Positions 1 through 9,543 of a DNA stretch of 43,612 nt are shown here, one piece after another. The notes below the pieces were generated by a model, which had not been told where the DNA came from, made no database searches, and saw nothing but the letters and a program-made list of their open reading frames with translations. The DNA is from Prevotella sp. (lineage in GTDB: Bacteria > Bacteroidota > Bacteroidia > Bacteroidales > Bacteroidaceae), in contig JALERP010000131.1 in NCBI GenBank assembly GCA_022764085.1, positions 1-43,612 of the forward strand. The letters run 5' to 3'. Position numbers and translations under genes: made by a program. Every line of letters begins with the position of its first letter. The first letter of the stretch is position 1.

Positions 1-180
1 GAGATTTTTGTTTATATAGAGTAGGTCGCAAGCGACGGAGAACACAGAGCCTTCGGGCAGATGAAATCATGCGCAGCCCTCTATGATCTCTAAATGCCTT
101 GGCATTCAGTCTCTTTCCTAAATATAAATACTCTTAATCTCTTAAACTCTGTGGTTCAAAATTACTTCCGGAACTTGAGT
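1..180. repeat. MITE-like repeat, copy 1 (left end truncated by window)
   Basis: Near-identical to 6200-6378 and 43500-43612 (gagatttttgtttatatagagtaggtcgcaagcgacggag...). Ends in the inverted-repeat terminus acttccggaacttgagt. Confidence 0.85.
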
Positions 181-224
181 TCTTAATTCTTAATTCCTAA
201 TTCCTAATTCCTAATTTTTCTCGT

Positions 225-2687
225 TCATCTCAGTTCGCAATTGAGCTTGCTCTTGAGGTTGGCTATGAGTTTGTTCATTATAGCCTCAATCTGCTTGTCG
301 CCCATGGTCTTCTGCTCATCCTGAAGGATGAAGTTCACGGCGTAGCTCTTCTTGCCTTCGGGCAGGTTCTTTCCCTCGTAAACGTCGAAGAGCTCCACCT
401 TCTTCAGCAGTTTCTTCTCGGTTTGCGCGGCAATCTGCTCAATCTGTGCAAACTCCACTCCCTTGTCAACCAGCAGCGCAAGGTCGCGGCTCACTGCAGG
501 ATACTTGCTTATTTCGGTGTAAAGCACCTCGTTCTTCTTGGTTGCCTTCATCAGGGCAGTCCAGTTAAGCTCGGCATAATATACAGGATTGTCGATGTCG
601 GCAGCCTTAAGTGTCTTTTTCGAGAGGATACCCATCTCGCCGAGTTTCTTGCCGCCACGGTTCTCAATCACAATTCCGGCTGCAAACACGTCGTTGTCGC
701 TCTTCTTGCGCACCACGGCTCCCGCTGGCATACCGATGCGGCGGAGGATGTTCTCCACGTAAGCCACAAGTTCATAGTATGACGAATCCTCGTTGGGGTG
801 CGCCCAGCTGCCTTCTACCCTCTTGCCCGTCACCCACAGTGCGAGGTGGTACTGCTCGCGGTAGGCAAGCATCGGGTTGTCGTTGTTCTTCTTCTCGGGG
901 TCGAAGTGATATACGTTTCCGAATTCAAAGAAACGCAGGTTCTGGATGCGGCGCTTGGTGTTGTGCTCGATGCTCTCAAGACCACCGAACAGCAAGGTCT
1001 GGCGCATCACGCTGAGGTCGCTGCTGAGCGGATTCATAATCCTGACACAGTTCTCCTGCGGCCATGCGTTGTGGTTTTCATAATATGCCCCCTTGGTAAG
1101 GGAGTTGTTGAGTATCTCGTTGAAACCCTCACCCACAAGCTGCTCGCCCACGAGGTTGTGCAACTTGTGCTTGCGGTCCTCATCACCCTTGATGACGAGG
1201 CTTCCCTTGAGTTGTGTCGGGATTTCCACATTATTATATCCATATATGCGCAGTATGTCCTCAACCACGTCGCATGCCCTCTGCACATCCACACGATATG
1301 CCGGAACCTCAATGTCGAGTCCAAGGGCATCCTCGGCGTTTATCTTCATCTCAAGACTTGTGCATATTTCCTTTATCTTATCAACTGGTATTTCCTTGCC
1401 TATAAGGGTGTTGACATACGAATAGTCAAGTCTTACTTTTGCGTTTTCTATAGGATTGGGATATACATCCTTTATCTCCATCGAAACCTTTCCGCCTGCA
1501 AGCTCACGGCAAAGTATCGCTGCCTGCTGCAGGGCATAGATAGTTCCGTTGGGGTCAACACCGCGCTCAAAACGGAAACTGGAATCGGTGCTCAATTGGT
1601 GATGGCGCGCACTCTTTCTAATCCAAGTCGGATGGAAGTATGCACTCTCGAGCACCACGTTGGTGGTGGTGTCGTATGTACCGCTGCCCTTGCCTCCGAA
1701 TATGCCGGCTATGCACATGGGCTCTTCGGCATTGCAGATGCTCAGGTCGTGAAGTCCCAGTGTGTGTTCCTCGCCGTCGAGAGTAATAAACTTGGTTCCC
1801 TCGGGCTGGGTGCGCACCACAATCTTGTGGCCTGTCACCTTGTCTGCGTCAAAGCAGTGCATGGGCTGACCGTAGGCCATCATGATGTAGTTGGTGATAT
1901 CCACGATATTGTTGATTGGACGCAGGCCGATGACCTTCAGCTTGTTCTGGAGCCATTCGGGACTCTCCTTCACCTCGCATCCTGTTATGCTCAGACAGGC
2001 ATAACGCTTGCATGCCTCGGTGTTCTCTATGACCACCTCGATGGGCATGTCATGATTGTCAACCGCAAATTTGCTCGTGTCGGGGCGATGAAGGCTTGTC
2101 TGCTTGCCGTTGGCCACGAGCCAGGCATACAGGTCACGCGCCACACCCCAGTGCGACAGAGCGTCGGCGCGGTTGGCAGTGATGTCAACCTCAATCAGCC
2201 AGTCGCTCTCCAGATTATAGTATTCTGCTGCGGGAGTGCCAACCTTTGCATCCTCGGGCAGCACGATTATTCCGGCATGGTCGGTGCCCACGCCAATCTC
2301 GTCCTCGGCACAAATCATTCCGCAGCTCTCCACGCCGCGCAGTTTTGACTTCTTGATTACGAATTCCTTGTCGCCGTCATACAGCACACAGCCCAGGTCG
2401 GCAACAATAACTTTCTGTCCGGCAGCCACGTTGGGGGCACCGCAGACAATCTGTGATGGGGTTTCGCGACCGAGGTCAACAGTCGTCACATGCAGATGGT
2501 CGCTGTTGGGATGCACGTCGCAAGTAAGCACCTTGCCTACATATAGTCCCTTTAGGCCACCTTTGATACTCTGCACCTCCTCCAATGCGTCAACTTCAAG
2601 ACCTGTTGACGTCAGGGCGTCGCACACCTCCTGGGGTGTAAGGTCGAAATCAACGTATTCTTTCAGCCATTTGTAGGATATATTCAT
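225..2687 (-). CDS. pheT: Phenylalanine--tRNA ligase beta subunit
   Basis: 820 aa ORF MNISYKWLKEYVDFDLTPQEVCDALTSTGLEVDALEEV...; tRNA-binding, B3/B4, B5 and anticodon-binding regions recognisable. Confidence 0.97.
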   Translation of the reverse strand: MNISYKWLKEYVDFDLTPQEVCDALTSTGLEVDALEEVQSIKGGLKGLYVGKVLTCDVHPNSDHLHVTTVDLGRETPSQIVCGAPNVAAGQKVIVADLGCVLYDGDKEFVIKKSKLRGVESCGMICAEDEIGVGTDHAGIIVLPEDAKVGTPAAEYYNLESDWLIEVDITANRADALSHWGVARDLYAWLVANGKQTSLHRPDTSKFAVDNHDMPIEVVIENTEACKRYACLSITGCEVKESPEWLQNKLKVIGLRPINNIVDITNYIMMAYGQPMHCFDADKVTGHKIVVRTQPEGTKFITLDGEEHTLGLHDLSICNAEEPMCIAGIFGGKGSGTYDTTTNVVLESAYFHPTWIRKSARHHQLSTDSSFRFERGVDPNGTIYALQQAAILCRELAGGKVSMEIKDVYPNPIENAKVRLDYSYVNTLIGKEIPVDKIKEICTSLEMKINAEDALGLDIEVPAYRVDVQRACDVVEDILRIYGYNNVEIPTQLKGSLVIKGDEDRKHKLHNLVGEQLVGEGFNEILNNSLTKGAYYENHNAWPQENCVRIMNPLSSDLSVMRQTLLFGGLESIEHNTKRRIQNLRFFEFGNVYHFDPEKKNNDNPMLAYREQYHLALWVTGKRVEGSWAHPNEDSSYYELVAYVENILRRIGMPAGAVVRKKSDNDVFAAGIVIENRGGKKLGEMGILSKKTLKAADIDNPVYYAELNWTALMKATKKNEVLYTEISKYPAVSRDLALLVDKGVEFAQIEQIAAQTEKKLLKKVELFDVYEGKNLPEGKKSYAVNFILQDEQKTMGDKQIEAIMNKLIANLKSKLNCELR

Positions 2688-2721
2688 TTTATTATTATGT
2701 TGATAGCATTAAAATTGCGTG

Positions 2722-2729
2722 CAAAATTA
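2722..2729 (-). promoter_or_regulatory. Bacteroidetes-type -7 box (TAATTTTG) upstream of pheT
   Basis: caaaatta on + strand; matches TAnnTTTG. Confidence 0.5.
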
Positions 2730-2854
2730 CAATTTTTCCAACAACTACGCAAATTTTTGGATGATTTTCTTTGTTTAAGCGATAAAAAAAGTTAAATATC
2801 GGTGTTTCTGAGAAAAAATCCCTAATTCTTAATCCCTAATTCCCAATTTATTCG

Positions 2855-2862
2855 TACCTTTG
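2855..2862 (+). promoter_or_regulatory. Bacteroidetes-type -7 box (TACCTTTG) upstream of rpsP
   Basis: ttcgTACCTTTGcagcc, about 65 bp before the rpsP ATG. Confidence 0.6.
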
Positions 2863-2928
2863 CAGCCGCTGTCACGAGATGGCAGCATAAAATTCAAACC
2901 TCATTAATAATAAAAAGTAACAAAAAAA

Positions 2929-3465
2929 ATGGCAACAAAAATCAGATTGCAGCGCGGCGGTCGCAAGAGCTATGCTTTCTACAGCATCGTAATCGCCGAC
3001 TCAAGAGCACCACGTGATGGTAAATTTACTGAGAAGATTGGTACTTACAATCCTAACACCAATCCTGCCACAGTAGATTTGAATTTCGACAGAGCACTTT
3101 ATTGGGTTGAGACAGGTGCCCAGCCCACTGACACAGTGCGCAACATCCTCAGCCGTGAGGGCGTTTATTTGATGAAGCACCTTCGTGGTGGTGTCAAGAA
3201 GGGCGCATTCGACGAGGCTGCCTTGCAGGCAAAGTTCGAGGCATGGAAGGCTGCCAAGGTAAAGGGTGTAGAGGCAGTTCGCGAAAGCGAGGCCAAGGCC
3301 AAGAAGGAAGCTGCCGCTAAGGAGCTTGAGGCCGAGAAGAAGATTAACGAGGCTATCGCCAAGAAGGTGGCTGAGAAGAAGGCTGCCGAGGCTGCCGCAA
3401 AGGCCGAGGCAGAGGCTGCCGCAAAGGCTGAGGCTGCTGAGGAGGCTGCTCCCGCAGAGGCTTAA
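2929..3465 (+). CDS. rpsP: 30S ribosomal protein S16 with Ala/Lys/Glu-rich C-terminal extension
   Basis: [42 protein letters not shown] is the S16 signature. Confidence 0.96.
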   Translation: MATKIRLQRGGRKSYAFYSIVIADSRAPRDGKFTEKIGTYNPNTNPATVDLNFDRALYWVETGAQPTDTVRNILSREGVYLMKHLRGGVKKGAFDEAALQAKFEAWKAAKVKGVEAVRESEAKAKKEAAAKELEAEKKINEAIAKKVAEKKAAEAAAKAEAEAAAKAEAAEEAAPAEA

Positions 3466-3503
3466 TCTTCGGATTGATTCAAGAAATCAACGAAAACGTG
3501 CGA

Positions 3504-3538
3504 AGGCTCGGGACTTTGGGTTCCGGGCTTTTTTTTTA
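3504..3538 (+). terminator. Rho-independent terminator of rpsP
   Basis: aggctcgggac-tttggg-ttccgggctt stem (with G-U pairs) followed by a T tract. Confidence 0.7.
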
Positions 3539-3591
3539 CAATTATTCCTGTTTTTCCATAATAAAACAGGAAATAATGCGTTTTATATTGT

Positions 3592-5055
3592 ATGAACGAT
3601 AACAAAAAAGCAATCTATGCCCAGATTCTGAAATACACTGGGATTTTCGGAACTATCCAGGGGCTGAGCATTCTGACTGGCGTGATACGCAACAAGGTCA
3701 TGGCACTGATGCTCGGCACACAGGGTATGGGCATGTTGTCACTGCTTAATTCCACAGTAAGTTTCCTTTCGCTTGCCACAAGTCTTGGACTGTCTTTCAG
3801 TGCAGTCAGGGAGATGGCATCATGCAATGACCAGGGCGATGCCAATGGCATGGAGCGTTGCGCCATGTCGATAAGGGCATGGTCGATTATGGCTGCATTA
3901 CTGGGAGCTCTCGCTTGCGTAGTGTCATGCAAGTGGATTGACAAGCTCACGTTCACATGGGGCGACCACTCCCTGCATTATATGCTCCTCTCGCCAGCCA
4001 TCTTCATCATGGCAATCACTGCCGGCGAAACCGCCATACTCAAAGGTATGCACAGGCTGAAAGCCTTGGCTGTCGTGCAGTTGGTGACGGCTTTTGCGGC
4101 ACTTGTAATCACTGTGCCCTTGATCTATCTTTTCAATCAGGCAGCCATTGTTCCCGTCATCTGCCTTGTGGCCCTGTCAACAATGTTGGCAACGGTATTC
4201 TACTCCTACTCGACTGTGCCCCCGAGATGGAGGATGCTGCGTGTCTCAATATCGCGCTGGAGAGCCATACTCGCAAGCGGCACGCCTATGGTGAAACTCG
4301 GCATGGCTTTTGCCTCTGCCTCCATCATAGGCAGTGGTTCGGAAGTGGTTATCAGGGCTTTCCTTAATAATGTGGGCGACCTTGACGCTGTAGGACTGTA
4401 CAACACCGGCTACTTGCTCGCCATCACCTATGCCGGAATGATTTTCTCTTCAATGGATTCCGACTATTATCCGAGGCTTGCGGCTGTAAACGGCGACATC
4501 GACTGTGTCAACAACGTGATGAACAACCAGGCTGAAGTGTCGGTGTTGCTCGTGGCTCCCATGATGTGTGTGTTCATCCTGTGCCTTCCGGTCATTGTGC
4601 CACTGTTGTTCAGCGTAAAGTTCATCGAGGCGGTGCCAATGGCTCAGGCGATGTCGCTCACCATGGTATTCAAGTCGGTATGCCTGCCCGTCAGCTATGT
4701 CATGCTTGCCAAGGGCGACTCAAAGACATACATTTTCCTTGAGTCATGGTCATATATAGTGGCAGTGGCAGGGGTGATAATCGGCTACAGGTTCGGGGGG
4801 CTTGTGGGTACGGGCATGGGACTCTCGGTGGCTTATGCCATTGAACTGACAACCAACGCCACTACGCTCCATTTCAGATATGGGCTCGTGGTAGGCAAGA
4901 AACTTGCCAGGTATATGTTACTGCTCTTCCCGTCGGTCATGGCAGTTTATGCCTCCACGCTTATTCCGCACGACATCATGCGATGGTCTGTAGGCATCCT
5001 GTTGACCATCGCAAGCTCATTATTCTCCTTGCATACTTTCAGGCATACGGTCTGA
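3592..5055 (+). CDS. Polysaccharide/O-antigen translocase (Wzx/PST-like flippase)
   Basis: 487 aa multi-TM ORF; MNDNKKAIYAQILKYTGIFGTIQGLSILTGVIRNKVMALMLGTQGMG resembles the O-antigen flippase family. Confidence 0.8.
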   Translation: MNDNKKAIYAQILKYTGIFGTIQGLSILTGVIRNKVMALMLGTQGMGMLSLLNSTVSFLSLATSLGLSFSAVREMASCNDQGDANGMERCAMSIRAWSIMAALLGALACVVSCKWIDKLTFTWGDHSLHYMLLSPAIFIMAITAGETAILKGMHRLKALAVVQLVTAFAALVITVPLIYLFNQAAIVPVICLVALSTMLATVFYSYSTVPPRWRMLRVSISRWRAILASGTPMVKLGMAFASASIIGSGSEVVIRAFLNNVGDLDAVGLYNTGYLLAITYAGMIFSSMDSDYYPRLAAVNGDIDCVNNVMNNQAEVSVLLVAPMMCVFILCLPVIVPLLFSVKFIEAVPMAQAMSLTMVFKSVCLPVSYVMLAKGDSKTYIFLESWSYIVAVAGVIIGYRFGGLVGTGMGLSVAYAIELTTNATTLHFRYGLVVGKKLARYMLLLFPSVMAVYASTLIPHDIMRWSVGILLTIASSLFSLHTFRHTV

Positions 5056-5103
5056 CTTGGCCTGTCAGGGGCGGTTGAGAACCCCTATTTCCTCCATCCA
5101 TCC

Positions 5104-6114
5104 CTAATTCCTAATCCCTAATTTATAAACCTCCCCGAAGTCCTTGCATCCCTCCGGCAATACATGTCCCTTCAACTGCGGAAACCATCGTTTCAGATCC
5201 TCGAAGAGCTTCATCCCCGGCTCGTCGTTGTCGGGATACATGTGCAGCGACACACCCTCTGGCAGTCCTTCCCTCAGCAAACCGACGTCAGCCTTAGTGA
5301 GCGAAGTGGCAGAAGGAATAGCCACCGCCTTATGCCCAGCCGACAAAAGCGCCCAGCAGTCCGACGGTCCTTCCGCAATCCACAGTTCATCCCCCGGTTT
5401 GAGACGGCGAATAACAGGCTTGTTATACATCCCAACGTGCGAACCGCGAGGAAAGCGGAAGCGGGGCTTATCCTCATTTCCCATATATCTGCCCTGCACG
5501 CTCAGCAACTTCCCCCACACGTCCCGATAAGGAATCAGCAGCGACGGTGCGTCATAAAACGCCTTTCCAAACCTCCAGCAAGGCGTAGGTTCAGAAATGC
5601 TGGAAATTTCGCACCATCTTACAACCCTCGGGTCAATCTTCCTCTCCTCGTATAGGAAATGCGCAGCCTCGGCATTGATTATAGGATGAGCTATAAGTGT
5701 AGAAAGATATTCGATGTCGGGACCCAGCCCCCCAAGCCCAACCAGCCCCAGCCCCCCTCCGTCTCCACCGAGGGGGAGAGATTGGTTACTCCCGGCGCCT
5801 CCATCAGCGCTCGAAGCATTCTCAGTTCCTCCCCTCGGGGAGGTTAGGAGGGGGCTGCTGGGGCTTAGACTGCTTATCGCCTCCTTAAATGTGATATTCA
5901 TATATTTCATCACGAGGTCAATAACATTCCCGCCCGCCCCGCATGCAAAGCATTTATAGCGATTTCTCTTCAAATCAAAGTGCAAACTTGGATGCCTGTC
6001 CTCATGAAATGGGCAGAGTGCCTTATGTCTCCTAACCTCAATCCCCAGTCTCTCAGCCACATCCTCAATGGGCGTGGCCCTGATCTCATTCAATACCAAA
6101 TTATCCATAAACAA
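5104..6114 (-). CDS. CHC2 zinc-finger / toprim DNA primase-like protein (short, not housekeeping DnaG-sized)
   Basis: CPFHEDRHPSLHFDLKRNRYKCFACGAGGNVIDLV is a CHC2 zinc-binding motif; the C-terminus has a toprim-like ...ELWIAEGPSDCWAL...MYPDNDEPG. Confidence 0.85.
   Translation of the reverse strand: MFMDNLVLNEIRATPIEDVAERLGIEVRRHKALCPFHEDRHPSLHFDLKRNRYKCFACGAGGNVIDLVMKYMNITFKEAISSLSPSSPLLTSPRGGTENASSADGGAGSNQSLPLGGDGGGLGLVGLGGLGPDIEYLSTLIAHPIINAEAAHFLYEERKIDPRVVRWCEISSISEPTPCWRFGKAFYDAPSLLIPYRDVWGKLLSVQGRYMGNEDKPRFRFPRGSHVGMYNKPVIRRLKPGDELWIAEGPSDCWALLSAGHKAVAIPSATSLTKADVGLLREGLPEGVSLHMYPDNDEPGMKLFEDLKRWFPQLKGHVLPEGCKDFGEVYKLGIRN
5750..5856. repeat. Palindromic TIR element within the primase ORF (core)
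   Basis: agcccccctccgtctccaccgagggggagag ... cctcccctcggggaggttaggagggggct; arms match those in the helicase at 27980-28076. Confidence 0.75.
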
Positions 6115-6130
6115 TTTCTCTTAATTCTTA

Positions 6131-6378
6131 ACTCAACTTTCTGAAGTGATAATTCCCAATGTATAAGGGTTTTATTAAACCACAGAGATAAAGAGGAAAA
6201 GAGATTTTTGTTTATATAGAGTAGGTCGCAAGCGACGGAGAACACAGAGCCTTCGGTCAGATGAAATCATGCGCAGCCCTCTATGAACTCTAAATGCCTT
6301 GGCATTCAGTCTCTTTCCTAATTAAATACTCTTAATCTCTTAAACTCTTTGGTTCAAAATTACTTCCGAAACTTGAGT
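6131..6378. repeat. MITE-like repeat, copy 2 (complete, about 248 bp)
   Basis: Outer inverted repeats actcaactttctgaagtgataatt / aaattacttccgaaacttgagt; inner inverted repeats aaccacagagataaagag / ctcttaaactctttggtt; body identical in most positions to copies 1 and 3. Confidence 0.85.
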
Positions 6379-6381
6379 AAA

Positions 6382-6441
6382 TATTTCATATATATACTTC
6401 ATATAAATACTTCATTTGAATACCTAATATAAATTCTTCAT
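6382..6441. repeat. Degenerate 13-bp tandem array (TTCAT every 13 bp)
   Basis: ttcat at 6385, 6398, 6411, (ctaat) 6424 and 6437. Confidence 0.7.
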
Positions 6442-7565
6442 TTATAAAGATGATACGTGCCACCGGCAAACGGCTTGATCAATCCCTTCATCTCCATTTG
6501 GAATAGAGTGGAAGACAAAGTGCCTATGGGAATACCAGTCTTTACGGACAAGATATTCAATGTCAGGTCGTTGGTGGCATATAACACATCATATATCTTC
6601 TGTTGGTCGTGTGATAGCATAGGGAAAAGCTCGCGCTCAATCCCGTTTTTCTGAGCCTCAATTCTCATGGCATCGTTTTCCCACCCCATAGCTTTGACAA
6701 AATCTTCGGCAGAGGTGAGGAGGATGGCCTTGTTGTCGCGAATGATATTGTTGCACCCCTCAGAGAAACGGTCGCCGATTCTACCTGGAAGAGCAAAGAC
6801 ATCTCGGTTGTAGTCGTTGGCAATGTTGGCGGTGATGAGACCTCCGCCTCGGAATGCCGATTCCACCAGAATGCAAGCGTCAGAGATACCGGCAACAATA
6901 CGGTTACGTCTGATGAAGTTGCCCTTGTCGGCATTTGTGCATGTCATAAACTCAGTAAGCAGTCCGCCGCAGTTGAGCATCTTGTTTGCCACCTCCTTGT
7001 GAGCCTGTGGATAAAGATAGTCAAGACCATGAGCCAGGACTCCCACTGTTTCATATCCGTTGTTGAGTGCCTGTACATGAGCATTGATGTCAACACCATA
7101 AGCCAAACCGCTGACGACGAGGACCTCTGGGCATATCTCCTTTAGTTCTCTAAGAAACCTGCGTATAAAATCCTCGCCGTAAGAAGTGCAATGACGAGTG
7201 CCTACGATATTTAACACCCGCGCCTGGTTGAGTATGGCAGAGCCTTTGAAATACATGACGATAGGCGCATCAGGGCAATCCTCAATACGTTGGGGATAGT
7301 AGCCGTCGCCAAGACATAGGACTTGTATGCCGTTTTTTTGGCAGAACAGCAGTTCCGTCTCGGCGCGTTTCAGAGCATCGTTCCAGTCCTTGATGTTCTC
7401 CAAGAATCGTGGAGAGCAGTCGGGGATTATGTCGGCGATATCATTGCGGTGTATGAAAATCTCCTCGCCCCCGCCCAATGTTCGGTATAGTTGCAGGGCA
7501 GTTGCAAGAGAGAAATGTCCGATGCGCGTGAGCGCCATGTTATATATAAGCTGCTGCTCGTTCAT
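6438..7565 (-). CDS. dprA: DNA-processing protein DprA
   Basis: LNIVGTRHCTSYGEDFIRRF...VVSGLAYGVDINAHVQAL...GLLTEF...FIRRNRIVAGISDACILVES...DVFALPG are DprA/Smf motifs. Confidence 0.95.
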   Translation of the reverse strand: MNEQQLIYNMALTRIGHFSLATALQLYRTLGGGEEIFIHRNDIADIIPDCSPRFLENIKDWNDALKRAETELLFCQKNGIQVLCLGDGYYPQRIEDCPDAPIVMYFKGSAILNQARVLNIVGTRHCTSYGEDFIRRFLRELKEICPEVLVVSGLAYGVDINAHVQALNNGYETVGVLAHGLDYLYPQAHKEVANKMLNCGGLLTEFMTCTNADKGNFIRRNRIVAGISDACILVESAFRGGGLITANIANDYNRDVFALPGRIGDRFSEGCNNIIRDNKAILLTSAEDFVKAMGWENDAMRIEAQKNGIERELFPMLSHDQQKIYDVLYATNDLTLNILSVKTGIPIGTLSSTLFQMEMKGLIKPFAGGTYHLYK

Positions 7566-7587
7566 TACATTTTATTACTTCTTAAAC

Positions 7588-7989
7588 TTAAGAAAAATGC
7601 TTGGCGAGAGCCTTGTCGTAGTCATCGCTGTTGGCGAGGCGACCATTGACGAGGCATACAATTTCAATCACTCCCGAGAAGCATAGTTTCTCGTCTCTTT
7701 CGCGGAAGAGGTCTTGATAGAAGACGTATTTTATGCCTTCTTTCTTGACTGCAAGGCGTGATATGAATGTATCGTCGGGCACTAACGGTGTTTTAAACTT
7801 GAGGTTCATTCGTGCCACGACGGCATCAACACCCTTACGGTGCATGTCGGCAAAACTGAGTCCGCAATGCTGTAGGAAGAGATGGCGTGTGTGCTCGGTG
7901 TAGTGGAGATAGTTGGCGTTGTTGACTATTCCTTCTATATCGCACTCGTAGTCGCGCACTGTCATTATGGTTTCGTATATGTATTTCAT
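7588..7989 (-). CDS. Acyl-CoA thioesterase, hotdog fold (4HBT/YbgC-like)
   Basis: VRDYECDIEGIVNNANYLHYTEHTRHLFL is a 4HBT active-site pattern. Confidence 0.88.
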   Translation of the reverse strand: MKYIYETIMTVRDYECDIEGIVNNANYLHYTEHTRHLFLQHCGLSFADMHRKGVDAVVARMNLKFKTPLVPDDTFISRLAVKKEGIKYVFYQDLFRERDEKLCFSGVIEIVCLVNGRLANSDDYDKALAKHFS

Positions 7990-8030
7990 TCTTACTTAAT
8001 TTTTATTCAAAAATATTAATTCCCGATACT

Positions 8031-9332
8031 TCATTTTTCGCTCCTTTTAAGATATTCATATCCAAATCGGCAACGTAGGCAATCCTTGCGGTCGCAGTAT
8101 TCGTTTTTCAACTGTATGAGGGCTTGGCTGTCGCCAGCAGTCGCAACTTTCAGCCCGCATTCCTTCCACATGCGTATGATGTGGTTGTCTTCTGCTTTAA
8201 GTTGCTCGAGCATATCGAATGCCCTGTCGCAGAGTGTGTCGTCGCATGTATGGCGCCCATAGGCGAAGAGCATCGGTATGGCGGTGTTTATCATCAGCAG
8301 GTTGATGGAGAAAGGCGACATACTCTTGGAGTTGGAAGCGCTTTCCGCCCCGAAGGTGTAGTGTGTGGTCCAATACTCGGTGACGTGTGTGCTGAGCATG
8401 TGCCGCATCTCGTCCACATTCATACATTCCACCAGTTGGCTCAGTGAAGTCTTGCGCTCGTGATATAGAGTTGCAAGTTGTGAAATTCTGATATGCGGGA
8501 AGTTCTGTGGTCGCAACCTGAGGAATTTCCACATGGTGCGATTCATCGGAGTGAGCGAGAACTTATGAGCGAGATACTTGTATTCGTTTTTCAGTCTGTT
8601 GAAATATCCGTCGTTCATCGCCTCCTTCTGATATTTTGCAGGAATGGCGTCGATGTCGAGCAATCCCGCCTGTCCAAGGAATATTGCCTCAATCTGGAAG
8701 ATGTCGTCGCGGTGATGAGCCACTTGGTTGAGTGGCACGTTATATGCCCATTGCTCGAAGGCATCGCCATTAATTCCAAAGCCGTAGTTGCGGGCGAGTG
8801 TGATGAAGTAAGCATCCTCCCACGAACCGTTAGCCCTCTCGGCACGCCGTGCAATGTCCAGTGTCTTGCGTTCGAGCCTCTCGGTCTGAAGCGCAGCCAT
8901 CCATGAATGCACGGTGAGCTGTGCTAGTTCGGGCACAATCCGGTAGCATGGAGGATAGGCGTCGGCATTTAGCAGTTCCTTGTAGTTGAGCGTCACCGTC
9001 ACCGGGACGCAAAGTTTGATTTGGGGTATAAACTCCCCCCTGCTGTTAGTGACATCGCAATCGACATCCTCCACCACATGCAGCACAACGTTGTCGTAGG
9101 CAGGGTCGGAGTCGTGTCCGTGCCTGAACCAATCCTTTGAATGCTCGTGAATCTCAACATTTCCCACCCACATGGTGTTGCCAATGCGCAGTTTGGCATT
9201 GAAGAAGTCAGGCCCCGCATTGCGGTTGTGCAATCCAGGGTCGATAATCTCCAGTGCCTTGCCGTCGGTGGTTTCGAGGCATTCTAACGGCAGGATCTTG
9301 TGTTTCCACACATATTGCAGCAGTTGTTCCAT
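8031..9332 (-). CDS. DUF2851 family protein
   Basis: MEQLLQYVWKHKILPLECLETTDGKALEIIDPGLHNRNAGPDFFNAKLRIGNTMWVGNVEIHEHSKDW. The start is placed at the internal Met because the ORF-track start (9401) would cover the promoter motif at 9359. Confidence 0.85.
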   Translation of the reverse strand: MEQLLQYVWKHKILPLECLETTDGKALEIIDPGLHNRNAGPDFFNAKLRIGNTMWVGNVEIHEHSKDWFRHGHDSDPAYDNVVLHVVEDVDCDVTNSRGEFIPQIKLCVPVTVTLNYKELLNADAYPPCYRIVPELAQLTVHSWMAALQTERLERKTLDIARRAERANGSWEDAYFITLARNYGFGINGDAFEQWAYNVPLNQVAHHRDDIFQIEAIFLGQAGLLDIDAIPAKYQKEAMNDGYFNRLKNEYKYLAHKFSLTPMNRTMWKFLRLRPQNFPHIRISQLATLYHERKTSLSQLVECMNVDEMRHMLSTHVTEYWTTHYTFGAESASNSKSMSPFSINLLMINTAIPMLFAYGRHTCDDTLCDRAFDMLEQLKAEDNHIIRMWKECGLKVATAGDSQALIQLKNEYCDRKDCLRCRFGYEYLKRSEK

Positions 9333-9358
9333 TGTCAAACTGTTTTTCAGAATTGCTA

Positions 9359-9366
9359 CAAAGGTA
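9359..9366 (-). promoter_or_regulatory. TACCTTTG -7 box upstream of the DUF2851 gene
   Basis: caaaggta on + strand, 27 bp before the revised start. Confidence 0.5.
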
Positions 9367-9492
9367 CTGAAAGTAGGGCATTTGACAAAGCAAAATGCCA
9401 ACTTTTTGCAAGATTTTGTTGTTTTTTCCTTAAAATAGCCGTCTTTTCCGCTTTTTTAAGCTTATTTTGATTGGTTTGTGGGATAAAAACAC

Positions 9493-9500
9493 TAACTTTG
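9493..9500 (+). promoter_or_regulatory. TAACTTTG -7 box upstream of dapB
   Basis: aacacTAACTTTGcatcc, with TTG about 24 bp upstream. Confidence 0.6.
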
Positions 9501-9543
9501 CATCCGATTTTTCAACTCGTATAATATAATAAGGAGAAATAAC

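Noticed and set aside
798-2348. 516-aa + strand ORF opposite pheT
   Set aside because: Entirely antisense to the unambiguous pheT; the translation has no recognisable domain and is Cys/His/Leu-rich as expected from codon-bias mirror frames.
5104-6114. Primase as evidence of an intact integrative or mobilisable element
   Set aside because: No integrase, relaxase or transfer genes lie around it; only a MITE adjoins it, so a remnant origin is possible but unsupported.
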